DNA of 64,000 bases, taken from NCBI RefSeq assembly GCF_003534205.1, contig NZ_CP011102.1, positions 449,001 through 513,000 of the forward strand, read 5' to 3'. Positions 26,278 through 34,257 of this stretch are shown piece after piece. The position numbers and the translations under genes are program-made. Source of the stretch: Listeria weihenstephanensis. Lineage in GTDB: Bacteria; Bacillota; Bacilli; Lactobacillales; Listeriaceae. The notes below the pieces were generated by a model, which was given only the letters and a program-made list of their open reading frames with translations, was not told the origin of the DNA and ran no database searches. How positions within the stretch are numbered: the first letter of the stretch is position 1; every line of letters starts with the position of its first letter.

Positions 26278-26950
26278 ACGTCCAAATAAAGGCGATAAAG
26301 TTATTTATAAAATGTGCAAAAATCGTCAATTCCAGTCGCTTGGTCTTGTATAAAATCCCCCCAAGTGCAATTCCAGGAATCAGATAGAGTAAAAAACTAA
26401 CCCAATCTGTGGGAACATGCGCCGCGCAAAATAGTAAACTGCTAACGATCCAGCCAAGCCACAAGCGATTTCTGAAAAGTTGCTGCATCAAGAATCCTCT
26501 AAAAATTATTTCCTCCACAAAAGGTGCTACGAGAACGATAGATACAAAGCTAAGTAACCAAGAGGCATGTAAATAAACGTCTTCCAGTAATATTTCATTT
26601 TGCGTATTCGTATAGGAAGAGAAGTTCTGCCCAAGAAAGTCAATAACGGAACTAATTCCAATCGCGACAATCATAACGATGAAAGCAAATAAGAACCCCT
26701 TCCAGCTAATCCGCGCCCGTTTGAAAAAATAAATGCGCTGGTATTTTGCAATCCAAAGCGTAATCAACATGGCGGCCAAACCAAGCAATTCACTATGCCA
26801 AGTCACCGCCATATTTAGAAAGTCATTACCTGCAAAAACATCCCATACGATGCTCGCGATTTGTAAGATAAGTGACAGCAACAAATACACGCCAAAAACC
26901 CATATAATTGTCCATATTCTAGGCTGGCTTTGTTCATAAGGTTGATCCAT
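26276..26950 (-). CDS. CPBP-family intramembrane metalloprotease
   Basis: The 224-residue membrane protein has seven to eight hydrophobic segments and the CPBP (Abi/CAAX-like) motifs EEIIFRGFLMQQLF (about 145-158), LFCAAHVP and FAHFINNFIAF. The glutamates and histidines form the metal site of Rce1-like proteases. Bacterial members act in bacteriocin self-immunity, peptide maturation or regulation. The start is set by GGAGGTAA. It is alone on the minus strand; a role in processing small peptides encoded nearby (27120-27278) is only a guess. Confidence 0.85.
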   Translation of the reverse strand: MDQPYEQSQPRIWTIIWVFGVYLLLSLILQIASIVWDVFAGNDFLNMAVTWHSELLGLAAMLITLWIAKYQRIYFFKRARISWKGFLFAFIVMIVAIGISSVIDFLGQNFSSYTNTQNEILLEDVYLHASWLLSFVSIVLVAPFVEEIIFRGFLMQQLFRNRLWLGWIVSSLLFCAAHVPTDWVSFLLYLIPGIALGGILYKTKRLELTIFAHFINNFIAFIWT

Positions 26951-27026
26951 TGTTTACCTCCCTAATATTAAATATATCAGTATCATATCACGCATCGCAC
27001 TTGAGTTCCACGTATAAATGAGACCT

Positions 27027-27085
27027 CGGACCTATCAATTTTCGGTCCGTAGCCTATCGTTAAAAAATAAGAATCCATCTATAAT
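27027..27085 (+). promoter_or_regulatory. palindrome and promoter upstream of a small secreted-peptide gene
   Basis: CGGACC (27027-27032) is mirrored by GGTCCG (27044-27049), a possible operator. TCGTTA (27057-27062) and TATAAT (27080-27085) with 17-bp spacing form a fair promoter for the ORF at 27120. Confidence 0.45.
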
Positions 27086-27119
27086 AAACCTATCAACCAA
27101 ATAAAAGGGCGTGAAAGAT

Positions 27120-27278
27120 GTGAAAAAAGGGATTCTCGGTCTATTGTCAGCAGTATTCGTCATGTTACTCGTTAGCTTACAAACGCAGTCAATCATGGTA
27201 CCATCACAATCAACAGAGCTACATACAAATCAGTTACAAGAACCATTAACAGTTCAAATAGAAGACGTTAAAAACTAA
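27120..27278 (+). CDS. small secreted peptide precursor, 52 aa
   Basis: GTG start after GGCGTGAAAG. Product: a basic, hydrophobic leader (MKKGILGLLSAVFVMLLVSL) followed by a polar 30-residue tail (STELHTNQLQEPLTVQIEDV). The layout is that of an exported peptide or small surface protein, with possible signal cleavage near residue 24. A promoter lies 35 bp upstream. I recognise no family. It could be a pheromone precursor, but there is no receptor gene next to it. Confidence 0.5.
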   Translation: MKKGILGLLSAVFVMLLVSLQTQSIMVPSQSTELHTNQLQEPLTVQIEDVKN

Positions 27279-27361
27279 TCGTGTCAATATAGAGCGATTT
27301 CACATAGATTTTAACCATGCTAACTTTAAACGTTGATATAAAAAAATTGGAGGTTATTGAA

Positions 27362-27565
27362 ATGAACAACTTTTTTAAATACTTATTCACTGTGATTCTA
27401 GCCATTATCGGATTTAATATTCTATTCAAAGTCATTGGGATAACACTACACTTCTTATTCCCACTTCTAGGACTTGCGCTTGTTGTTTACTTGCTATACC
27501 GCATTTGGGGCAACAATCCACGCAGACCAAGACGCAACAGCCAAGCGGATCGTTACGACTGGTAA
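27362..27565 (+). CDS. small membrane protein, 67 aa
   Basis: ATG 27362 follows GGAGG. Two adjoining membrane segments (about residues 6-26 and 30-47, LFTVILAIIGFNILFK and FLFPLLGLALVVYLLYRI) are followed by an arginine-rich tail (NNPRRPRRNSQADRYDW). A terminator follows. No family recognised; the basic tail predicts a cytoplasmic C-terminus. Confidence 0.65.
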   Translation: MNNFFKYLFTVILAIIGFNILFKVIGITLHFLFPLLGLALVVYLLYRIWGNNPRRPRRNSQADRYDW

Positions 27566-27617
27566 GTTAGTTTTTTAAATCATATACTCATTTAAAACTC
27601 CCTAGGTTTTAAATTTT

Positions 27618-27645
27618 GCCCGAGCGAATCTGCTTGGGCTGTTTT
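27618..27645 (+). terminator. terminator of the 67-aa membrane protein gene
   Basis: GCCCGAGC pairs with GCTTGGGC (one G-U) across a short loop, then TGTTTTATTT. Confidence 0.65.
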
Positions 27646-27682
27646 ATTTGATAAATAAAACAGTGAAAATAAGTGCCTTCAT

Positions 27683-27711
27683 TTGTGAATTGTTAGAAAA
27701 AAACTTACACT
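27683..27711 (+). promoter_or_regulatory. promoter upstream of the 31-codon ORF and the IclR gene
   Basis: TTGTGA (27683-27688), 17 bp, TACACT (27706-27711). It would transcribe both the small ORF at 27733 and the regulator gene at 27893. Confidence 0.5.
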
Positions 27712-27732
27712 AGTAAAGAGGAGGCGGTTATC

Positions 27733-27828
27733 GTGAAAAAAGATAATTGGAAAAAAATGAGGAAAATAACCGTAGTTGCAATAATAGCCAAGTTGATTTT
27801 GACGAGTAAAAAGCGACGTGTGAAATGA
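27733..27828 (+). CDS. 31-residue basic peptide ORF before the IclR gene
   Basis: GTG start with a strong GAGGAGG site at 8 nt. The product MKKDNWKKMRKITVVAIIAK and LILTSKKRRVK has a short hydrophobic centre between two clusters of Lys/Arg. It may be a real small membrane-associated peptide, a leader ORF, or the remnant of a longer gene. No known family. Confidence 0.4.
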   Translation: MKKDNWKKMRKITVVAIIAKLILTSKKRRVK

Positions 27829-27892
27829 GAACAACTGCATTTACGACACTTTAAATAATGGAGAAATTCAAATGAAGAAAAGAGGAGAAAAA

Positions 27893-28645
27893 ATGACAGA
27901 TCAAAAACCATATGGATCGGTCTTGCTAAAAGCCGTCGATATTTTAGATTTCTTGTTGGAATATCCAAGTAGTTCACTAAAAGAGATTTCTGACGGACTA
28001 AAAATGACAAATTCAACGGTACTAAAAATTTTAGATACACTCTTGTTAGTTTCCTACGTTAGTCGAGATGAGAAAAAAAATTATCGTATCGGTGCTAAAT
28101 TTAGGAAGTATTTTAATCAAGATAGTAAGCAAGTAGACTTAGTGGAGACAACACTACCGTACTTGGAAAGGCTGCAGCATCAAATTGACGAAACGATCCA
28201 TCTAGGAATTTTAAATATGCACGAAATTTTATATATTAATAAGCTAGATCCTAAAAATCAGGTAATTCAAATGTCTTCTAAAATCGGAATTACAAGACCA
28301 CTTTATTGTTCAGCAATGGGTAAGGCGGTGTTGGCTAAATTCAGCGCGGAATCGTATCAAAAATATCTAAGCACAACAGAACTGAAAAAATATACGGTAC
28401 ATACGATGATAGATGCAGCTGAAATAGAAACGGAAATCGAAAAAATTCGTGAAACAAATATCGCCTATGACAATGAGGAAGTGGAAAACGATATCTTCTG
28501 TGTAGGTGCGGCTTTGATAAAAGAGGAGGATATTGTGGGTGCGTTTAGTATCAGTGTTCCAAAATACCGCATCACAGATTCCTATAAAAAAGAAATTACG
28601 ATGGCGATAATACGTGCTAAACAAGAAATTGAAGCTGTTTTATAG
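27893..28645 (+). CDS. IclR-family regulator (KdgR-like) of the uronate catabolic genes
   Basis: The 250-residue protein has an N-terminal winged helix (SVLLKAVDILDFLLEYP, SSSLKEISDGLKMTNSTVLK) and a C-terminal GAF-like effector domain (IDETIHLGILNMHEILYINK, YCSAMGKAVLAKF, and DIVGAFSISVPKYR). IclR proteins of the KdgR group repress genes for 2-keto-3-deoxygluconate formation and are released by KDG or a related acid. It directly precedes kdgA, kdgK, kduI and kduD, across a promoter with a palindrome. ATG 27893 is chosen for AGGAG at 6 nt; ATG 27872 is also possible. Confidence 0.85.
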   Translation: MTDQKPYGSVLLKAVDILDFLLEYPSSSLKEISDGLKMTNSTVLKILDTLLLVSYVSRDEKKNYRIGAKFRKYFNQDSKQVDLVETTLPYLERLQHQIDETIHLGILNMHEILYINKLDPKNQVIQMSSKIGITRPLYCSAMGKAVLAKFSAESYQKYLSTTELKKYTVHTMIDAAEIETEIEKIRETNIAYDNEEVENDIFCVGAALIKEEDIVGAFSISVPKYRITDSYKKEITMAIIRAKQEIEAVL

Positions 28646-28656
28646 ATAAATCATTA

Positions 28657-28694
28657 AGAAAGCTCCCCAAAAAAGATAAGAGTGGGGTGTTTTT
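28657..28694 (+). terminator. terminator of the IclR gene
   Basis: CTCCCCA pairs with TGGGGTG (one mismatch), followed by more than ten T. Confidence 0.65.
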
Positions 28695-28704
28695 TTTTTT
28701 GCTT

Positions 28705-28738
28705 AATATTGGCTTTATGCGGGATATTAGCCAATATT
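28705..28738. repeat. perfect inverted repeat between the IclR gene and kdgA
   Basis: AATATTGGCT and AGCCAATATT, 10-bp arms with a 14-bp spacer, about 70 bp upstream of the kdgA promoter -35. It may be a second operator or a weak hairpin. Confidence 0.45.
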
Positions 28739-28785
28739 TTAGCGTATATGAATAACCATTTGAGCAAGATCTTCAACAGAAGGGC

Positions 28786-28849
28786 TTGCTTTTTAAGTTA
28801 AATCTGTATATAATAAACACATGTTTTATGTATAGGAAATATAAATTTC
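28786..28849 (+). promoter_or_regulatory. kdgA promoter with downstream palindromic operator
   Basis: TTGCTT (28786-28791), 17 bp, TATAAT (28809-28814). Downstream of the expected start, GAAAT-ATAA-ATTTC (28836-28849) is palindromic, in a position to block transcription. KdgR boxes of enterobacteria have a TGAAAC...GTTTCA core, so a GAAA...TTTC palindrome is compatible with an IclR/KdgR-type repressor. Binding is inferred. Confidence 0.55.
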
Positions 28850-28874
28850 TTTATAGGAAAACTAGGAGGCGGAC

Positions 28875-29522
28875 ATGCAAAAGCTAAATTTTTTAAAAGC
28901 ACTGCAATCAGCAGGTGTCATCGCTGTTATAAGGCATGACACAAAAGACGGCGCAATAAAAGCGAGTGAGGCTGTTATTGCAGGGGGAATGAAAGGAATC
29001 GAATTAACATTTACCGTGCCAGACGCAGATCAAGCTATACGAGAGCTAAAAGAGCGATACGAAGGCAATCCAGAAATAATTATTGGCGCTGGAACAGTTT
29101 TGGAAGCGTTCACAGCGCGACTTGCAATTTTGGCGGGGGCACAATTTATTGTAAGTCCAACATTTGATTTAAGTACTGCCGAAGTTTGTCATCTATATCA
29201 GATTCCATATTTGCCAGGGTGCATGACCATTAGCGAGGCTCAAATTGCTTTAAAAGCAGGCGTAGATATTATTAAACTATTTCCAGGAAATCTTTACGGA
29301 CCAGCGATTATTAAAGCTTTCAAAGCGCCAGTTCCGCATTTAAACATCATGCCAACAGGTGGTGTGGATGTTGATAATCTGGCGGAATGGTTTGAGGCAG
29401 GTGCCGTTGCGGTTGGCGTGGGAGGTAATCTATTAGCTCCAGCCAAAACAAATAATTTTGCTAAAGTTACTGAAAATGCTTCAGTCTATATGGCTAAGTA
29501 TCAGCAAATTAAAGGAGAATAG
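28875..29522 (+). CDS. kdgA: 2-keto-3-deoxy-6-phosphogluconate aldolase
   Basis: KDPG aldolase splits KDPG to pyruvate and glyceraldehyde 3-phosphate. The 215 residues include GVIAVIRHDTKDGAIKAS, GIELTFTVPDA (catalytic Glu), IIIGAGTVLEA, and GVDIIKLFPGNLYGP with the Schiff-base Lys. AGGAGG precedes the ATG. It is the final step of the pathway but first gene of the operon; kdgK follows 2 bp later. Confidence 0.93.
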   Translation: MQKLNFLKALQSAGVIAVIRHDTKDGAIKASEAVIAGGMKGIELTFTVPDADQAIRELKERYEGNPEIIIGAGTVLEAFTARLAILAGAQFIVSPTFDLSTAEVCHLYQIPYLPGCMTISEAQIALKAGVDIIKLFPGNLYGPAIIKAFKAPVPHLNIMPTGGVDVDNLAEWFEAGAVAVGVGGNLLAPAKTNNFAKVTENASVYMAKYQQIKGE

Positions 29523-29524
29523 CC

Positions 29525-30529
29525 ATGGGAAAAGTTTTAACGTTAGGCGAGGGAATGCTTCGCTTTTCTACATCGACAGGTAAACGCTTATCCAACGTAG
29601 AAGCCGTGTCGCTTCATTATGGAGGAGGCGAGGCCAATGTGGCAATATCACTAGCTAACTATGGACATGATACTTATTTTGCGAGTAAAGTTCCGAACAA
29701 CAGTTTAGGAGAAGGATTTAAAAACCATTTGCAGAATTTTAATGTCAACACAGATGTTCTTTTACGCGGTGGAAAACGGATAGGAACGTATTATGTTGAA
29801 GTAGGAGCTGGTGAAAGAGGCGCAAAGGTTCTTTACGATCGTGAGCAGTCCTCATTTGCCACGATGAACGAAAATGAATGGGATAGTTTGCAGATTTTTA
29901 AAGACATCGATTTTTTTCATATTTCAGGAATTACGCCAGCTTTGTCGAGTTTTTGGAGAAAATTAACATGTGAACTCTTGAGCCAAGCCAAAAAAGCTGG
30001 TTGTAAAATCAGTTTTGATGTCAATTATCGCGCGAAGCTTTGGACGCAAGAAGAGGCGAGTCAGATGTTGAAGGAGATATTGCCGTTGGTGGATTATTGT
30101 TCTTTAGGTAAATTGGATGCGCTTTACTTGTTGGGGATTAAGCCATATCAAGGGGGGGAGGATGAGATTGCTCACTATTATTCCGAGATACAAAAAAAAT
30201 ATCCCAACATTCAAGTTTTATACGCGACAAAGCGTGAAGTCATATCTGCAACCTTTAATAAATTAACGGGCGTTTACTGGCATGATGGAGAGTACTATGA
30301 GTCAAAAAAATATGAAATGAAGGCGATTGTAGATCGTATTGGTGGAGGTGATGCATTTTCAGGTGCTGTGCTACATGGCATTATCGGAGGAGGAAAACCA
30401 CAAGAAATTATTGATTTTGGAACAGCAGCAGCGGTACTAAAACATACGATTCATGGTGATTGTAACCAATTTAGTGAAGATGAGGTAAAAGAATTTATGA
30501 CAGCAGAGTCTGGAAAAATAATGAGGTAG
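29525..30529 (+). CDS. kdgK: 2-keto-3-deoxygluconate kinase (PfkB family)
   Basis: The 334-residue ribokinase-fold enzyme has LTLGEGMLRFS, the substrate-binding LHYGGGEANVAISLANYG, and the PfkB signature DRIGGGDAFSGAVLHG with the catalytic Asp. It phosphorylates KDG to KDPG for the aldolase encoded just upstream. The neighbours make the KDG kinase assignment much more likely than a generic sugar kinase. Confidence 0.9.
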   Translation: MGKVLTLGEGMLRFSTSTGKRLSNVEAVSLHYGGGEANVAISLANYGHDTYFASKVPNNSLGEGFKNHLQNFNVNTDVLLRGGKRIGTYYVEVGAGERGAKVLYDREQSSFATMNENEWDSLQIFKDIDFFHISGITPALSSFWRKLTCELLSQAKKAGCKISFDVNYRAKLWTQEEASQMLKEILPLVDYCSLGKLDALYLLGIKPYQGGEDEIAHYYSEIQKKYPNIQVLYATKREVISATFNKLTGVYWHDGEYYESKKYEMKAIVDRIGGGDAFSGAVLHGIIGGGKPQEIIDFGTAAAVLKHTIHGDCNQFSEDEVKEFMTAESGKIMR

Positions 30530-30542
30530 GAGTTGAATTTTT

Positions 30543-31382
30543 ATGCAAAGCATGGATAATCGTTATACACATAGCCCAGAGGATATTCGACATTATTCGA
30601 CGGAGCAGTTACGCAAAGAATTTTTAATGGAGCGGGTGTTTGAACTCGGAAATATTCAGTTAGTTTATACGCATAATGATCGCATGATTTTTGGAGGTGT
30701 GACACCGGCGGAAGTACCTTTAGAAATTAAGTTGGATAAAGAGCTTGGCGTGGATTATTTCTTGGAGCGCCGTGAATTAGGAATTATTAATATCGGCGGA
30801 CCTGGATTTATTGAAATAGATGGTGAAAAAGAAGAAATGAAGAATCAGGATGGTTATTATATAGGCAAAGAAACACAGCATGTTATTTTTTCCAGTGCGG
30901 ATAAGGCGAATCCTGCAAAATTTTATATTAGTTCTGCACCTGCGCATCATAAGTATCCAAATGTGAAAATCGAGATTGATAGCATTAAGCCGATGGAAAC
31001 AGGTGATCCGCTTACGTTGAACAAAAGAAAAATTTATCAGTATGTGCATCCAAATGTTTGTGAAAGCTGTCAATTACAGATGGGGTATACAATGCTAGAG
31101 CCAGGAAACGCATGGAATACGATGCCCTGCCACACGCATGAACGTCGTATGGAAGCGTATGTATATTTTGATATGGAAGAAGATACGCGTGCTTTTCACA
31201 TGATGGGGACGCCTGAGGAGACGAAGCATTTGGTAGTTAGCAACGAGCAAGCGGTTATTTCACCAAGTTGGTCTATTCATTCGGGTGTAGGAACAAGCAA
31301 CTACACGTTTATTTGGTCCATGTGCGGCGAGAATATTACATATACCGATATGGATATGGTGGCCATGGATCAATTGAAATAA
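30543..31382 (+). CDS. kduI: 5-keto-4-deoxyuronate isomerase
   Basis: KduI converts 5-keto-4-deoxyuronate (from unsaturated uronates) to 2,5-diketo-3-deoxygluconate. The 279-residue length is exact for the family. It opens RYTHSPEDIRHYSTEQLRKE and contains the cupin metal motif WNTMPCHTHERRMEAYVYF, with H, H and E, and the closing ITYTDMDMV. ATG 30543 or the internal ATG two codons later is possible. Confidence 0.95.
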   Translation: MQSMDNRYTHSPEDIRHYSTEQLRKEFLMERVFELGNIQLVYTHNDRMIFGGVTPAEVPLEIKLDKELGVDYFLERRELGIINIGGPGFIEIDGEKEEMKNQDGYYIGKETQHVIFSSADKANPAKFYISSAPAHHKYPNVKIEIDSIKPMETGDPLTLNKRKIYQYVHPNVCESCQLQMGYTMLEPGNAWNTMPCHTHERRMEAYVYFDMEEDTRAFHMMGTPEETKHLVVSNEQAVISPSWSIHSGVGTSNYTFIWSMCGENITYTDMDMVAMDQLK

Positions 31383-31403
31383 GAGAGAGGAAGGGATTAA
31401 GTA

Positions 31404-32210
31404 ATGGATTTTAAGATGGAACAATTTCGTTTAGAAGGAAAAGTGGCATTGGTGACTGGCGCAGTTTATGGTATCGGTTTTGCCATTGCAAGTGGTCTAG
31501 CTGAGGCTGGCGCAAAGATTGTCTTTAATAGTCTAAATCAGGAGAGCGTAGAGGCGGGTTTGGAGGGTTATAAGAAGGCTGGGATTGATGCAGTAGGTTA
31601 CGTTTGCGATGTGACAGATGAAGAGGCTGTACAACGCATGGTGAAGCAAATCGAAGAAGAAGTTGGCATGATTGATATCTTGGTAAATAACGCAGGGATT
31701 ATCAAACGCGTGCCGATGATAGAAATGTCAGTAGATGCGTTCCGTGAAGTGATAGATATCGATTTAAATGCGCCGTTCATTATGGCCAAAGCTGTTATCC
31801 CATCAATGATACAACAAGGTGGGGGCAAGATTATTAATATTTGTTCCATGATGAGCGAACTTGGTCGTGAAACGGTCAGTGCTTATGCAGCTGCGAAAGG
31901 TGGACTCAAAATGCTCACTAAAAATATTGCTTCTGAGTACGGCGAGTATAACATTCAATGCAATGGTCTTGGCCCTGGTTATATCGCAACACCACAAACC
32001 GCGCCGTTACGAGAAAGACAAGCAGATGGTTCGCGCCATCCATTTGACCAATTTATCATTGCGAAAACACCCGCAGCAAAATGGGGAGAAGCTAGTGATT
32101 TAGCTGGTCCAGCAGTTTTCCTAGCATCCCATGCATCCGATTTTATTAATGGACATATATTGTACGTTGATGGCGGAATTCTAGCCTATATCGGTAAGCA
32201 GCCGCTCTAA
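31404..32210 (+). CDS. kduD: 2-deoxy-D-gluconate 3-dehydrogenase / KDG 5-dehydrogenase (SDR)
   Basis: The 268-residue SDR shows the NAD-binding TGAVYGIGFAIASGLAEAGA, NNAGIIKRVPM, the catalytic Ser-Tyr-Lys region (ICSMMSELGRETVSAYAAAK) and the closing YVDGGILAY. KduD reduces 2,5-diketo-3-deoxygluconate to KDG, linking KduI to KdgK. Fourth gene of the operon; a structured inverted repeat follows. Confidence 0.93.
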   Translation: MDFKMEQFRLEGKVALVTGAVYGIGFAIASGLAEAGAKIVFNSLNQESVEAGLEGYKKAGIDAVGYVCDVTDEEAVQRMVKQIEEEVGMIDILVNNAGIIKRVPMIEMSVDAFREVIDIDLNAPFIMAKAVIPSMIQQGGGKIINICSMMSELGRETVSAYAAAKGGLKMLTKNIASEYGEYNIQCNGLGPGYIATPQTAPLRERQADGSRHPFDQFIIAKTPAAKWGEASDLAGPAVFLASHASDFINGHILYVDGGILAYIGKQPL

Positions 32211-32217
32211 ATAAAAA

Positions 32218-32307
32218 TGCTGAATGGCGAATTCATTCAAATAGCGGAAATAATTTGAGATTGCCCCTCAAAAAAGCCGTTTGAATGAAATGATCGCCTT
32301 TTCAGCA
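32218..32307. repeat. 90-bp structured inverted repeat after kduD
   Basis: TGCTGAA, GGCGA and TCATTCAAA on the left are mirrored by TTTGAATGA, TCGCC and TTCAGCA on the right, with small internal loops; the centre holds another hairpin (TTTGAG/CTCAAA). No T-run follows directly, so it is not a plain terminator. The rest of the gap to 32508 is AT-rich with no clear promoter. Confidence 0.6.
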
Positions 32308-32507
32308 CTTACCATATACTTATATCTCAAAGTATACGTAGAGAAGTTTACTACACAATAATTAATTTGTAAAAGAAGTAAGCCCTTACAACTATAAAAA
32401 AATATATTTATTAAAATAACAGGATGCAATATAAGAAATATTCTATCAAAAATTTGAGTTCGACAAGCAATCTATCAAGACAAATTCGTATCGATCGGGA
32501 GATGAAA

Positions 32508-33950
32508 ATGATGGAAGAATCAAATTTAGAGTCAAAAATAGAATTAGCAGGCAATGCGTATGAAAAGCCAAGCAAAAAATTGCCTTTTGGAGTGCGAGAT
32601 AAAATTGGTTACATGTTTGGTGATTTAGCTAATTGTTTTATTTTAGGGTTAGTCAATAGTTTTTTACTGATTTATTATACCAATGTATTGGGAATCGCAG
32701 GCGCTGTTGTCGGGATGTTATTTTTTGGAGCACGAATTCTAGATGCCTTTGTGGATGTCACAGTCGGACGCTTGTGCGATGTCACTAAACTAACAAAGGA
32801 AGGTAGATTTCGGCCTTGGATTCGCAGAATGAAGTATCCATTTTGCCTCATCACAATTATATTATTTTTACCATTTGTGAGTTCTTTTCCGATGGGTTTG
32901 AAAATTGGTTATGTTTTTGTTACGTATATTATTTTTGGGATTCTTTTATCCACTATTAATATTCCGTACGGATCCATGGCATCGGCGATTAGTTCTAACC
33001 CTGACGATCGGGTATCGCTTTCGACATTTAGAAGCATCGGATCAGCAATTGGTGGTGGCGCGACGGGTTTCTTGATTCCAATTTTTATGTATGTCACGTT
33101 GGTAGATGGTCAGCAAGTTGTTTCGGGTATGCGATTTTTTATCATTGCAATCGTTTGCGCCGGTATCGCCTTTGTTGCTTATAACATCTCGTATCGGATG
33201 ACGACGGAGCGCATTCAAGTGGAGAAGAATGAGCAGGTAAAAGGTAGTGTGCTGATAAAAGGAATGTTGGCGAATCGGGCGCTTGTAGTGCTAGTAATTG
33301 TTGATATTTTTATCGTTATTAACCAAATTTTGGCGGGTACCAACACAACTTACCTATTTAATGATTATTTTCACAATAAACAAGCGATGTCGCTAGCCCT
33401 TTTGTTTACATATGGGACAGTCATTGTTTTAGCACCTTTTGCAACACGACTAACGAAGCGATTTGGCAAAAAGGAGGCAAGTGTTTTTGCGCTGTTAGTT
33501 TCGTCAGCGCTATACCTTGCGATGTACTTTATGCATATTGAGAATCCGTGGGTATATCTAGTATTGCTTTTCATTGCAACACTTGGAACAGGTCTATTCA
33601 ACTTGATGGTATGGGCGTTCATTACCGACGTTATTGATTACCACCAGTACATTACAGGTTTACGCGAAGATGGGACGGTTTACGGGGTTAACTCTTTTGC
33701 TCGGAAATTTGGACAGGCGTGTGCTGGTTTAATCGGGGGAATTATGTTGACACTTATCGGATACCAATCTTCCACAACAGGCGGAACAATTCAGACCTTA
33801 GTTGTCGAAAATAGGATTTACGCGCTAGCTAATTTACTGCCAGCTATTTGTCTATTTGTTTCCGCACTAGTTTTATTTTTCGCTTATCCTTTAAATCGTG
33901 CGAGAACATTAGAAGTTGGAGCTGCACTTAGAAAAATCAATAAACAATAA
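32508..33950 (+). CDS. GPH-family (MFS) sugar:cation symporter
   Basis: The 480-residue protein has twelve membrane segments in the glycoside-pentoside-hexuronide pattern: GVRDKIGYMFGDLANCFILG, RILDAFVDVTVGRLCD, GRFRPWI, INIPYGSMASAISSNPDDR and YHQYITGLREDGTVYG. It should import unsaturated oligouronides or hexuronide-containing disaccharides with a cation. ATG 32508 (GGGAG upstream) is the likeliest start; ATG 32511 is adjacent, and ATG 32424 would add a non-family leader. First gene of the second uronate transcript. Confidence 0.88.
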   Translation: MMEESNLESKIELAGNAYEKPSKKLPFGVRDKIGYMFGDLANCFILGLVNSFLLIYYTNVLGIAGAVVGMLFFGARILDAFVDVTVGRLCDVTKLTKEGRFRPWIRRMKYPFCLITIILFLPFVSSFPMGLKIGYVFVTYIIFGILLSTINIPYGSMASAISSNPDDRVSLSTFRSIGSAIGGGATGFLIPIFMYVTLVDGQQVVSGMRFFIIAIVCAGIAFVAYNISYRMTTERIQVEKNEQVKGSVLIKGMLANRALVVLVIVDIFIVINQILAGTNTTYLFNDYFHNKQAMSLALLFTYGTVIVLAPFATRLTKRFGKKEASVFALLVSSALYLAMYFMHIENPWVYLVLLFIATLGTGLFNLMVWAFITDVIDYHQYITGLREDGTVYGVNSFARKFGQACAGLIGGIMLTLIGYQSSTTGGTIQTLVVENRIYALANLLPAICLFVSALVLFFAYPLNRARTLEVGAALRKINKQ

Positions 33951-33990
33951 GAATTAGTTTAAATTTATTATGTGAGGAGGAGTTATAGAA

Positions 33991-34230
33991 ATGCCAGAAA
34001 AAATAAAGATTGATCCTGAAAAATTTGCTTACGCGGTTTTGAAAAGTCACCGAGTAGAGGGCGATGATAAGGAGAAGATCGCCAAAGAATGCCTGTCGCT
34101 GTATTTGCAATCGTACCTTTTAGTCAATCAATTTAATCAGCTAGAGGCCAGCCAGTTCAAACTAAATAATGATAGTGATTTCAAGAAAATGATGCTTGCG
34201 ATTAACAAAAATGTGAATGGTTTCTATTAA
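33991..34230 (+). CDS. hypothetical protein, 79 aa, in the uronate island
   Basis: GAGGAGG precedes the ATG. The protein is soluble and mostly helical: KIKIDPEKFAYAVLKSHRVE, then KIAKECLSLYLQSYLLVNQF, and a final KKMMLAINKNVNGFY. It is 40 bp after the symporter gene and 27 bp before GH105, so certainly part of the operon. I recognise no family; a regulator or enzyme accessory is possible. Confidence 0.7.
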   Translation: MPEKIKIDPEKFAYAVLKSHRVEGDDKEKIAKECLSLYLQSYLLVNQFNQLEASQFKLNNDSDFKKMMLAINKNVNGFY

Positions 34231-34257
34231 ATAAAGAATAGAGATGAGGATGCTAGG

